Positions 24,565 through 32,207 of a DNA stretch of 42,547 nt are shown here, piece by piece. The translations under genes and the position numbers were made by a program. The notes under the pieces were generated by a model. The model did no database searches and was not told where the DNA came from. It was given only the letters and a program-made list of their open reading frames with translations. The DNA is from CAUZFZ01 sp963579025 (lineage in GTDB: Bacteria > Planctomycetota > Planctomycetia > Planctomycetales > Planctomycetaceae): assembly GCA_963579025.1 (NCBI GenBank), contig CAUZFZ010000089.1:1-42547 (forward strand). Reading direction: 5' to 3'. How positions within the stretch are numbered: the first letter of the stretch is position 1; each line of letters opens with the position of its first letter.

Positions 24565-26952
24565 ATGAGAACGCTCGCTTATTTGTTGATGTTTGCGGTC
24601 GCTTTCCAGGTGAGTCTTCTGGACGCCGCCCCGCCGAAGAAGCACGACCACAAACACGACCACGGCAAGCACGTGTCGTTCAGCATCAGGAGTGTCCGAT
24701 CTGGTGTGTGGTCCGACCCGAAGACCTGGGAACCCAATCGTGTGCCCCGCTCCGGTGACCGTGTGCTGGTCGGACGTGGCGATCGAGTCACCTACGACGT
24801 CGTCAGCAACGAGAAGATTCGGTTGCTGCAAGTCGTCGGCACGCTGACCTTCGCACGGGATCGCAGCACGCTGCTCGATGTGGGCGTGCTGAAAGTTCAG
24901 GACAGTGATGAGTGCAGTGAGAGCGGTTTCGCGTGCGATTTCGAAGGCGCCACCCCCAATGGTGAACCACTCAAGGCTCGAACCGGTGTCATGCCGACCT
25001 TGGAGATTGGAACGCTGGATAATCCGATTCCCGCCGAACACACCGCTCGCATCCGTCTCCGATATCTCGAGGGTTTCGACAAAAACGACGCGCCGGCGCT
25101 TGTGTGCTGCTCGGCTCGAATGGAACTGCATGGGTCACCCATGAACCGCACGTGGGTGAAGCTCGGTAAAGACGTCGACGTTGGTGACGCATCAGTTGTG
25201 CTGGACGAAGACGTAACCGGCTGGCGCGTTGGGGATGAGGTCATCGTCACGGGATCGAAGCACGAATACGCCGGCGGGTCGTTCCGTGACGATCCCGACG
25301 CCATGGGTACGGAATCACGAATCATCAAAGTCATCGACGCAAAGCATCGCACGCTGGTGCTGGATCGACCGCTGGACAATGCCCACTTCGGCTCCGGTGA
25401 GTTTCGAAGTGAAGTCGCCAACCTGAGCCGCAACGTGATCATTGAGAGCGCAGACCCGGAAGGCGTGCGAGGCCACACGCTGTATCACGCCTACAGCAGT
25501 GGCGGCATCAGTTATGCCCGCTTCGCTCATCTCGGAAAGGAAGGCGTGCTGGGACGCTATTCGATCCATTACCACCTGATCGGCGACACGATGCGAGGCA
25601 GTCAGGTGCTGGGCGCGGCGATCGTGGATTCACACAACCGCTGGGTCACCGTGCATGGCACGCAGTATCTCGTGGTGAGGGACTGCGTCGGCTACCAGAG
25701 CGTCGGGCATGGTTACTTTATGGAAGACGGCACGGAAGTCCTCAACCTGTTCGACCGCAATCTGGGAGTCCAGGCCTACAAAGGACGTCGACTCCCCCAG
25801 CAGGTGCTGCCGTTCGATCCCAACGACGGTGCCGCGTTCTGGTGGGCCAACGGTCGCAACACGTTGACTCGCAATGTCGCCTGCGAAAACGACCAGTATG
25901 GCTATCGCTACGACAGCCAGCGTCGCAGCAATTTCGACAGCAACCTTGGCATTCGTACAAACGACGGCCAGCAGGAAGTTGTCGACATCCGCACGGTGGC
26001 GATTTCACGGTTTTCGCACAACGAGTCTCACACCGAGGGGTTGTACTCCGCAGCGTTCGCGGGAACGGACGGTGTCGGGCCGGACACACAGCATCCACAT
26101 CGCATCAACGACTTCAAGGCGTGGCAAACTCACTACGCCTTCCGAGCCCAACTGCCAACGATGCTGGTCGAAAACCTTTACGTCAATCACGCGGCGTACG
26201 GTGTGTACCGTCCGTTCTTCGAAAACCACGTCTATCGCAACGTCCATATTGCCGCGACGGGAGCCGAACCGTTCAACCGAGGCCTCGACGATCGCAGTGA
26301 TCAGCACGGCAGCATCACTGTGGACGGACTGACGTTTTCTCAACTCGGTTACGGCGGCCAGATGCCGTTGATTCAGATCAGTGCCAACAGCGTCAACGGC
26401 TCGGCCGAATCACACTTCCGCAACGTGAAAGTGCTGGACCGCAAGGACGAACGTCGATGGCCGACGTTCAATCTTGGCGGCGGGCCGCGTTTGACGCCGA
26501 AGGGACAGGGTGTGCCGGTCTATGTTCACGACCACTTCGGCCCCGGCCGCGACGCGAAGGTTGTCAGCACACGTGCCAAAGACCTGCTGGCCGACGGCAA
26601 CGAATACCAACCGAAGCCGCCGCTGACTGGCAACGAATCCGTGGTCGCGGAAGTGGCCGGCATCGAGTTTCCGGAACTGCTCGATCCCGTGGACGACCTG
26701 TCCCCGGCAACCGTGATCACACAAGTCCGCCGCGAGGGCGACAAGACGATTGTCGAAGGGGTCACGCATGACAACGGCATCATCGAAACGGTGGCCGTCA
26801 ACGGGCGCCCGGCGAAATTGACTCGCCATACAGACGGCGTGCTCGACTGGCGCATTGAGCTAAGCGTCAGAAAGGGCGGCACTGTCGAGGCAATCGCAAC
26901 CGACCGCGCCGGCAATGTCGAACTGACTCCGCATCAGGTCATGATTCCGTGA
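24565..26952 (+). CDS. Secreted G8-domain (CEMIP-like) beta-helix protein
   Basis: This 795-residue protein has a signal peptide (MRTLAYLLMFAVAFQVSLLDA) and then a short His-rich stretch (HDHKHDHGKH). A G8 domain (about residues 38-190) follows, with the diagnostic SGVWSDPKTWEPNRVPRSGD and later DVDVGDASVVLDEDVTGWRVGD. The long middle region resembles the right-handed beta-helix of CEMIP/TMEM2-type proteins. G8 proteins bind or cleave hyaluronan-like polysaccharides in animals; here the ligand is unknown. The last about 100 residues (VITQVRREGDKTIVEG...) look like an Ig-like strand set. The start at 24565 is supported by AAAGGG and the signal peptide; the open extension to 24307 crosses the lepA-side palindrome. 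Confidence 0.88.
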   Translation: MRTLAYLLMFAVAFQVSLLDAAPPKKHDHKHDHGKHVSFSIRSVRSGVWSDPKTWEPNRVPRSGDRVLVGRGDRVTYDVVSNEKIRLLQVVGTLTFARDRSTLLDVGVLKVQDSDECSESGFACDFEGATPNGEPLKARTGVMPTLEIGTLDNPIPAEHTARIRLRYLEGFDKNDAPALVCCSARMELHGSPMNRTWVKLGKDVDVGDASVVLDEDVTGWRVGDEVIVTGSKHEYAGGSFRDDPDAMGTESRIIKVIDAKHRTLVLDRPLDNAHFGSGEFRSEVANLSRNVIIESADPEGVRGHTLYHAYSSGGISYARFAHLGKEGVLGRYSIHYHLIGDTMRGSQVLGAAIVDSHNRWVTVHGTQYLVVRDCVGYQSVGHGYFMEDGTEVLNLFDRNLGVQAYKGRRLPQQVLPFDPNDGAAFWWANGRNTLTRNVACENDQYGYRYDSQRRSNFDSNLGIRTNDGQQEVVDIRTVAISRFSHNESHTEGLYSAAFAGTDGVGPDTQHPHRINDFKAWQTHYAFRAQLPTMLVENLYVNHAAYGVYRPFFENHVYRNVHIAATGAEPFNRGLDDRSDQHGSITVDGLTFSQLGYGGQMPLIQISANSVNGSAESHFRNVKVLDRKDERRWPTFNLGGGPRLTPKGQGVPVYVHDHFGPGRDAKVVSTRAKDLLADGNEYQPKPPLTGNESVVAEVAGIEFPELLDPVDDLSPATVITQVRREGDKTIVEGVTHDNGIIETVAVNGRPAKLTRHTDGVLDWRIELSVRKGGTVEAIATDRAGNVELTPHQVMIP

Positions 26953-27127
26953 TTTTGTGACACAATGCAGGTGCCTGCCGGTGATTCCTCGGACGCTCTG
27001 TCTGAAACACGGGCCAGCCGATCGTGGCAGCACGTAAGCCGCGCGGCAGACTCTCCTGACGCACGGGCTGCCCGCCGAAACCGAGGCGAATCGACAGGCA
27101 TCGGCAGACCGCCCGTAAAGAGCAAAA

Positions 27128-27153
27128 CCCTCAGAAGCATGCGGTTCTGAGGG
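27128..27153. terminator. Hairpin downstream of the G8 gene
   Basis: A perfect 9-bp stem (CCCTCAGAA / TTCTGAGGG) encloses an 8-nt loop, 175 nt after the G8 stop. A second 7-bp stem (GATCTGG / CCAGATC, 27161-27180) follows. No T tract is present, so termination is only possible. Confidence 0.4.
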
Positions 27154-27189
27154 GTCTGGCGATCTGGGGAAATCCAGATCGATAGGGCT

Positions 27190-27208
27190 GGCAGGACTCG
27201 AACCCGCC
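27190..27208 (-). other. tRNA T-arm-like fragment
   Basis: The minus strand reads GGCGGGTTCGAGTCCTGCC, a complete T-arm with a 6-bp stem (one G-T pair) and the invariant TTCGA. An acceptor-like CAGCCCTA follows, but the expected partner AGGGCTG is absent 60-90 nt upstream, so the 5' half is missing or rearranged. Confidence 0.35.
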
Positions 27209-27278
27209 ACGAAAACACCGGGGAATATGCAGATATCACCGGATGTGGTTCTACGGGTATTTCTATCTCAGCTGGAAA

Positions 27279-27296
27279 GGTTGGATTCGAACCACC
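27279..27296 (-). other. tRNA T-arm-like fragment
   Basis: The minus strand reads GGTGGTTCGAATCCAACC, again with the invariant TTCGAATC and a T stem with one mismatch. No other tRNA arm can be fitted upstream. It lies 70 bp from the fragment at 27190, in the same orientation. Confidence 0.3.
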
Positions 27297-27316
27297 GTAA
27301 TTGGGTGATTGAACGG

Positions 27317-27348
27317 CTGCATACTCTGACACGGTGTGAATCATCCCC
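27317..27348 (+). repeat. Left copy of imperfect direct repeat flanking the STAND gene
   Basis: CTGCATACTCTGACACGGTG followed by TGAATCATC matches 31392-31423 at about 27 of 32 positions. The two copies bracket the 1246-residue DUF4062-nSTAND-FGE gene. They could be target or attachment duplications, but the identity is imperfect. Confidence 0.4.
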
Positions 27349-27514
27349 CGGTCGCGGGACTCCGTCGACAAATACCCCAGTCCTGCGTGTTTCAGATTCG
27401 CGCTCCCGAATTTGCGCGCTCGTCCCGCCAGTTCCGAGTTCATCAATGCTCCGGGACTGGCGGTCTGTTGGCAGTGCCTTGAACATCGACTCGCATCTGT
27501 GTCAAAACATTGCC

Positions 27515-30500
27515 ATGTCTGAGTCGCAACAGACCGTCCGAGTGTTCATTTCCAGCCCGGGTGACGTTGTCGATGAACGTGACAAGGCTCGGCGCGTCAT
27601 TGAAGGTCTGCAGCGAAAATATCCTGGAGTCACACTGCAGCCGGTGCTGTGGGAGGAACTGGCGCTACCCGCGACTGCGTCGTTTCAGGAGACAATCGAC
27701 GTTCTGTTGGAACGGCAGCCGATCGATGTGGCTGTGTTTATTCTCTGGTCGCGGCTGGGCAGCCCGCTGGGTGCGGCAGTGACGCGACAGGATGGATCGC
27801 CGTACCGCAGCGGCACTGAACGCGAGTTCGACATGATGCTCGCCGCCTTCGAACAGAGCGGTCGGCAACGTCCTGTCATCCTTGCCTACGCTCGCGACGA
27901 CGATGCGGGGTTCAAACGAAAGCTCACTGAGAGTCCACGGTCCAAGTTACAGGAACTGATTGAACAGCGGGAACTTGCCGACGCTTTCATTCGCGAGCAG
28001 TTTCAGGATGCCGAGGGGCACAACCTGCGAGCCCTGCAGAGTTACCGCGAGCCGGTTGGGTTTGCGCAGCGGTTACGAGTCCATTTGCGTCACGCGCTCG
28101 ATGGACTGCTGGGAGCGGACGCGGCACCTCGCTGGCTGGATGATCCCTATCGCGGGCTGCAGGCCTTCGATCTTGAGCATGCGACTATCTTCCACGGTCG
28201 CGACGAGGAGACTTGTGAACTTCTCCAACGGCTGAGAGACCAGCAGCAGGCGGGTTGCGAGTTTGTCGTCATCGTCGGAGCCAGCGGATCCGGCAAGAGT
28301 TCACTGGCCCGCGCGGGCGTCGCGGCAAATCTCGTCGAGCACGTGGGCGACGATGATGTGAATCGCTGGCGTATGGCCACGGTCATCCCCGGCATCAGAC
28401 AGACCAGGCAGGACGAATCAGAAGACAGGTGTGACGACCTCTGTTCTCTGCTGACTCGAACGCTCGCCAAAGTACTACCCGAACTTGGCAACTCGGGAAC
28501 TGCGCTCGACGACATCGCTGCGGGCCTGGCGAAAGACCCGGCGCTGACAGTCCGCCTGAGCATTTCTCCCGCCTTCGCGCGGGCTTCCACAAGTGGTGCA
28601 TTCCGCATCCTGTTGGTTCTCGACCAGATGGAGGAACTCTGGACGGACCGCCGCATCACCGCCAAGGACCGGGAACAGTTCCTGCTGGCCGTCGAAGCGC
28701 TCGCCCGCAGTGGCCAGGTCGCCGTGCTGGGCACACTCCGCGCCGACTTCTACCCGCACGCACAGCAGATGGAGACCTTCCTGCGGCTCAAGGGGGAGCG
28801 CGGTCACTTTGACCTCCTGCCGCCAGGTCCCGCGGCTCTGGCACGGCTGATCACCGAGCCCGCGCGTCTGGCGGGTGTCCGCTTCGAACAGGACGAACAC
28901 ACCGGTCGGTCTCTGGACGAGGTCATCCTACAGGATGCCGCCCGCGACCCCGCCGCGTTGCCGCTGTTGCAATACACGCTTGACGAACTGTTCCGCCATC
29001 GTGACGAAGGTAACCGGCAATTGACGTTCGCCAGGTACGAAGAACTCGGCGGCGTCGAAGGCTCGCTCGGCAAACGCGCTGAGGATATTTTCGGAAGTCT
29101 CCCGGCTGATGCCCAGGCCGCGCTGACTGATATCCTGCCGCTGCTGGTCACCGTGGACACGACGGGCGACCAGTCCGCCGTCCGTCGCCGAGTCTCACTC
29201 GTCGAGCTGACCTCAAACCTGTCGCGGCGCACGCTGACCGAGGCTCTCACCACGGCACGCTTCCTGACCACGGACCGACAGGACGAATCTCCCATCGCGA
29301 GTCTCGCCCATGAAGCTCTGCTCCGCCGCTGGGGTCGCATTGCCAACTGGATTACCGCCAATCGCGACCACCTCCGCCTGCGAGCCCGCCTCGAACACAA
29401 CCAACAGCTCTGGGAACAACAGAGTCGTGACGAAAGCCTGCTCCTGCCTGTGGGCCTGCCCCTGGAAGAAGCCCGCCAACTCCTGACTGACGCCTCACAC
29501 CTGCTGACCAGCGCCACGGACGATTACGTCTACCGTTCACTTGACCACCACACGCGCCAGGACCGACGAACTCGCCGCCGCCGCCAATCCGTCATGACGT
29601 TACTTAGCATTCTGACTCTGGCAGCAAGTGTCGGCGGAATATTCGCCTGGCAGAAACAGCGCGAGGCAGACGCAGAACGGGGAATTGCCGTCGTTGCCCA
29701 GCAGCGGGCGGACTCTGCGCTGGAGAATCAACTGCAGGCGGAACGCGAGCGTCGTCAGGCGGAGCAGGAGAGTTTGCAGAAGGAAGTTCAATCTGCGGTC
29801 ACTGCGATGAGCACGGCTCGGTCGATCCTGGTTCCGTACACGATTTCCACTCTGACGAAACTGCCGCAGAAGATAGTCCTGCCCGAACTGCAGCGTCAGT
29901 TTGACCAGGCGGATGTGGTGCAACGACTGTCGCTGTCTTATGCCCTGGCTGCTCTCAATGACGTGCGCGTGGATTTTCTGGTGTCGCAGGTGGAGAGCGT
30001 TTCGCCGGTCGAGGTGGCCAATCTGGTGACGGCTCTGCGTTCGCTGAAGAAGGAGTCGATTTCCGCTCTGGAGGCTGCTATCGAAAGTGCAGCAGGCGGA
30101 CAGCACTGGGGATATCAGGCGAGGTTGGCGATTCTGGCGCTGCATCTGGACGCGCCGACTTCGGCGGGGGAGATGTGTCAACTGCGAGCGGATCCGATTC
30201 GGCGGACGGTGTTCATTGAAGAAATCCGCACGTGGTGCGTCGTACTCGACGGGCTGGCAGAAGTCGCCACCGGCATTGCAGACAGTCCCCTCCGGTCTGC
30301 ACTGCTGCTGGGCGTGGGCAGTATTCCGGGCACAGAAGTCGTTCCTGCCGCGAAGGACGCCTGGTTGTCACTGGCAAAGAGCTGGTACACCTCGGAGCCG
30401 GACACACTGACTCACAGTTCGGCGGCGTGGCTGCTGCGTGCATGGGATGTGGAAGCCCCCGCCATCGCGTCATCCGAAGGTCCGGCTGATGGGCAGAACT

Positions 30501-31255
30501 GGTACGTGAACAGCGTCGGGATGACCCTGCTGCAGATCCCCTCCGGAAGATTCGTCCGTAAAGCCTCAAAGTCACTCGGCGATTCGCGCGCACAGACCGC
30601 ACGGACCGTAACTCTGAGCCGAAGATTTTTCCTGCAGGCAATGGAGGTGACGCGCGGACAGTTTCAGCAGTTCATGGACGATCCGGACTGTCCTGCGGAG
30701 CAAAAACCGCAGACGTGGCCTGGCGTGGACCAGGAGATCAGCCCGGATGACGAACATCCGGTGCAGTGGGTGAATTGGGATGATGCGGTCCTGTTCTGCA
30801 ACTGGCTGAGCGGTCGGGAGGATCGGCAGCCGTGTTACGAGCGGATTGCGAACACTGAGAAGACCCCCGCAGATTGGGAAAGTGTGTCAGCCGCCAACGG
30901 TTACCGTTTGCCGCCGGAGGCGGTGTGGGAATACGCCTGCCGCGCCGGGACGACAACGGACTTCAGCCACGGCGATTCGGAGGAGTTGCTTGCGCGCTAT
31001 TGTGTGTTCAGAGAAGAAAAATCTGCACGCTGCGGGACAAAGCTGCCGAACGGCTGGGGTCTGCACGACATGCACGGCAACGTGTCTGAGTGGTGCCAGG
31101 ACCGGCAACGCTCGCACGGGTCGTCCCGGGTGTACCGGGGCGGCTGTTGGCGCTTCTCGTCGCAGGGCGCGCGTTCGGCGTTCCGCTTCTGGGGCTCGCC
31201 CGGCAGCCGGCTCAGCTTCCTGGGCTTTCGTGTGCTCCGCAGTTCCATCAAGTAA
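27515..31255 (+). CDS. DUF4062-nSTAND1-TM-FGE conflict/sensor protein
   Basis: This 1246-residue protein has five parts. A DUF4062 domain (about 7-110, VRVFISSPGDVVDERD, later ELALPATASFQE) is often an effector-associated module. An nSTAND1 NTPase (about 210-690) has PYRGLQAFD, Walker A GASGSGKSS at about 255 and Walker B LLVLDQMEEL at about 366. A transmembrane helix lies at about 693-712, followed by a coiled coil and a helical region to about 990. A C-terminal FGE-sulfatase/C-type-lectin-like domain (about 996-1246) has GYRLPPEAVWEYACRAG, LHDMHGNVSEWCQD and RVYRGGCW. The enzyme's C-terminal catalytic Cys pair is not evident. STAND proteins oligomerise on ligand binding, so the FGE tip is the probable recognition part. 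Start chosen where DUF4062 begins; no good ribosome-binding site is seen. Confidence 0.9.
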   Translation: MSESQQTVRVFISSPGDVVDERDKARRVIEGLQRKYPGVTLQPVLWEELALPATASFQETIDVLLERQPIDVAVFILWSRLGSPLGAAVTRQDGSPYRSGTEREFDMMLAAFEQSGRQRPVILAYARDDDAGFKRKLTESPRSKLQELIEQRELADAFIREQFQDAEGHNLRALQSYREPVGFAQRLRVHLRHALDGLLGADAAPRWLDDPYRGLQAFDLEHATIFHGRDEETCELLQRLRDQQQAGCEFVVIVGASGSGKSSLARAGVAANLVEHVGDDDVNRWRMATVIPGIRQTRQDESEDRCDDLCSLLTRTLAKVLPELGNSGTALDDIAAGLAKDPALTVRLSISPAFARASTSGAFRILLVLDQMEELWTDRRITAKDREQFLLAVEALARSGQVAVLGTLRADFYPHAQQMETFLRLKGERGHFDLLPPGPAALARLITEPARLAGVRFEQDEHTGRSLDEVILQDAARDPAALPLLQYTLDELFRHRDEGNRQLTFARYEELGGVEGSLGKRAEDIFGSLPADAQAALTDILPLLVTVDTTGDQSAVRRRVSLVELTSNLSRRTLTEALTTARFLTTDRQDESPIASLAHEALLRRWGRIANWITANRDHLRLRARLEHNQQLWEQQSRDESLLLPVGLPLEEARQLLTDASHLLTSATDDYVYRSLDHHTRQDRRTRRRRQSVMTLLSILTLAASVGGIFAWQKQREADAERGIAVVAQQRADSALENQLQAERERRQAEQESLQKEVQSAVTAMSTARSILVPYTISTLTKLPQKIVLPELQRQFDQADVVQRLSLSYALAALNDVRVDFLVSQVESVSPVEVANLVTALRSLKKESISALEAAIESAAGGQHWGYQARLAILALHLDAPTSAGEMCQLRADPIRRTVFIEEIRTWCVVLDGLAEVATGIADSPLRSALLLGVGSIPGTEVVPAAKDAWLSLAKSWYTSEPDTLTHSSAAWLLRAWDVEAPAIASSEGPADGQNWYVNSVGMTLLQIPSGRFVRKASKSLGDSRAQTARTVTLSRRFFLQAMEVTRGQFQQFMDDPDCPAEQKPQTWPGVDQEISPDDEHPVQWVNWDDAVLFCNWLSGREDRQPCYERIANTEKTPADWESVSAANGYRLPPEAVWEYACRAGTTTDFSHGDSEELLARYCVFREEKSARCGTKLPNGWGLHDMHGNVSEWCQDRQRSHGSSRVYRGGCWRFSSQGARSAFRFWGSPGSRLSFLGFRVLRSSIK
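31141..31240 (+). other. Candidate DGR variable region (3' end of FGE domain)
   Basis: This 100-nt stretch codes from the GGCWRF turn to the GFRVL strand and holds 3 A against 25 T on the coding strand. Codons at surface positions of the lectin-like fold are nearly all NNC (CGC TTC, GGC, TTC, TTC, GGC, AGC, CTC AGC TTC), each reachable from AAC (or TAC) by changing adenines only. That is the product expected of DGR adenine mutagenesis. DGRs commonly target FGE/C-type-lectin folds at this position. No template repeat or reverse transcriptase was seen in the window. Confidence 0.65.
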
Positions 31256-31650
31256 AGGCGCCGGAGGCGGGAACAGGCCAGCGAGCGGAGTCCGGAACGG
31301 AGGCACGCAGGGCGCAGCGCAGCCGCCCGGAGATGCCGCAGTGCAGGACGCAGCGAGCGACGCATTGGGAACAAACGCAAGAGGGCTATGTCTGCTTACG
31401 CTGACCCGGTGCGAATCATCGCCACCGTGACACCATCACCACCACGGGATATCTGGCCTTCTGGAATCGCAGTCGCCCCAGGGTCGGCCCCATTCGGTCG
31501 CCGTGCGCAATCTCATAGGTTCCCGCCAGACGATTAGTGAGATGGTCCGGAAGCAGGCGATCGACTGGGTGGAGCTGTTCTGGAAGAACCGTGAGTCCAG
31601 GCAAAAGTAGCGCCAAGCGTGCAAGGACATCGAACGGTCATCACGAGATC
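31256..31650. other. GC-rich gap after the STAND-FGE gene
   Basis: The first about 110 nt are G-rich and A-poor in runs (GGCGCCGGAGGCGGG, then GCAGGGCGCAGCGCAGCC). This is where an initiation-of-mutagenic-homing element would sit if the gene is a DGR target. At about 31431-31610 a plus-strand frame ends MVRKQAIDWVELFWKNRES and then stops; it looks like a decayed C terminus, but I cannot name it. Confidence 0.35.
31392..31423 (+). repeat. Right copy of imperfect direct repeat flanking the STAND gene
   Basis: CTGCTTACGCTGACCCGGTG followed by CGAATCATC matches 27317-27348 at about 27 of 32 positions, with the same orientation, 137 nt after the STAND-FGE stop. Confidence 0.4.
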
Positions 31651-32001
31651 ATGCGTACGGGGTTACACAACCTCTACTCCGACCAAACGTCAGGATTTCA
31701 GAGCGACCTGCGCGTCGGCGACTTCGCGGCCTTTGACTTCGCCCGGCTCGCACGGGCGGAGTCGACAGATCGGATCAACCGGGCATTGGACCGGTCGTCC
31801 GGACAGTCGGCGTTCGCGGAGTTCAGTCGTCTGGAACGTCGTGTCGATCGTGCCGAGGCACTCAGCGAAGCCGCCGACCGCCTGGATGGTCGCGATCCCG
31901 ACGCTGACGAACTGGCTGCCAAATTCGCGGCGGAAGAACACCGCACTCGGCTCGAAGACGAACTGGATGCCCTGCGCCAACGTGTGGCGACGTCCGAGTG
32001 A
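31651..32001 (+). pseudogene. PspA/IM30-like C-terminal fragment
   Basis: The open frame encodes up to 116 residues. The last about 75 (from DRINRALDRSSGQSAFAEF through LERRVDRAEALSEAADRL to LEDELDALRQRV) follow the helical pattern of the PspA/IM30 C terminus, where an ERR-D--EA-AE segment is typical. PspA-family proteins are usually about 220 residues and begin with a long coiled coil that is absent here. No good ribosome-binding site precedes the first ATG. It is most likely a gene remnant next to the STAND cassette, though a short functional protein cannot be excluded. Confidence 0.45.
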
Positions 32002-32207
32002 TGGTTGCAATGCGATGCGGCCGAACAGACTGACTGGTTAGAGGACTGCGTCCTTTCACGCTCACGACCAGCTTCGGCCCCACATTGTTTCTGACGCTGA
32101 TGTTTGTACCGTTGTTCCAGCCAGGCTCGCTGAACCTGTGCGGCACGGCTTCATCGTTGCATCCGTTACATCATCGGCCGCACGCCGAACGAGGAGAGTT
32201 CTCAGAA

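Larger units (their letters stand above)
26953..27514. other. Intergenic accessory gap with tRNA-like fragments
   Basis: This 562-bp gap carries two hairpins (27128-27153 and 27161-27180), two minus-strand T-arm-like fragments (27190-27208 and 27279-27296) and the left copy of a direct repeat (27317-27348). No complete tRNA or protein gene could be placed. It looks like the scarred edge of an inserted segment. Confidence 0.5.

Noticed and set aside
27227..27514. N-terminal extension of the STAND protein
   Set aside because: The segment overlaps tRNA-like fragments and the direct repeat and has no conserved residues before the DUF4062 domain.
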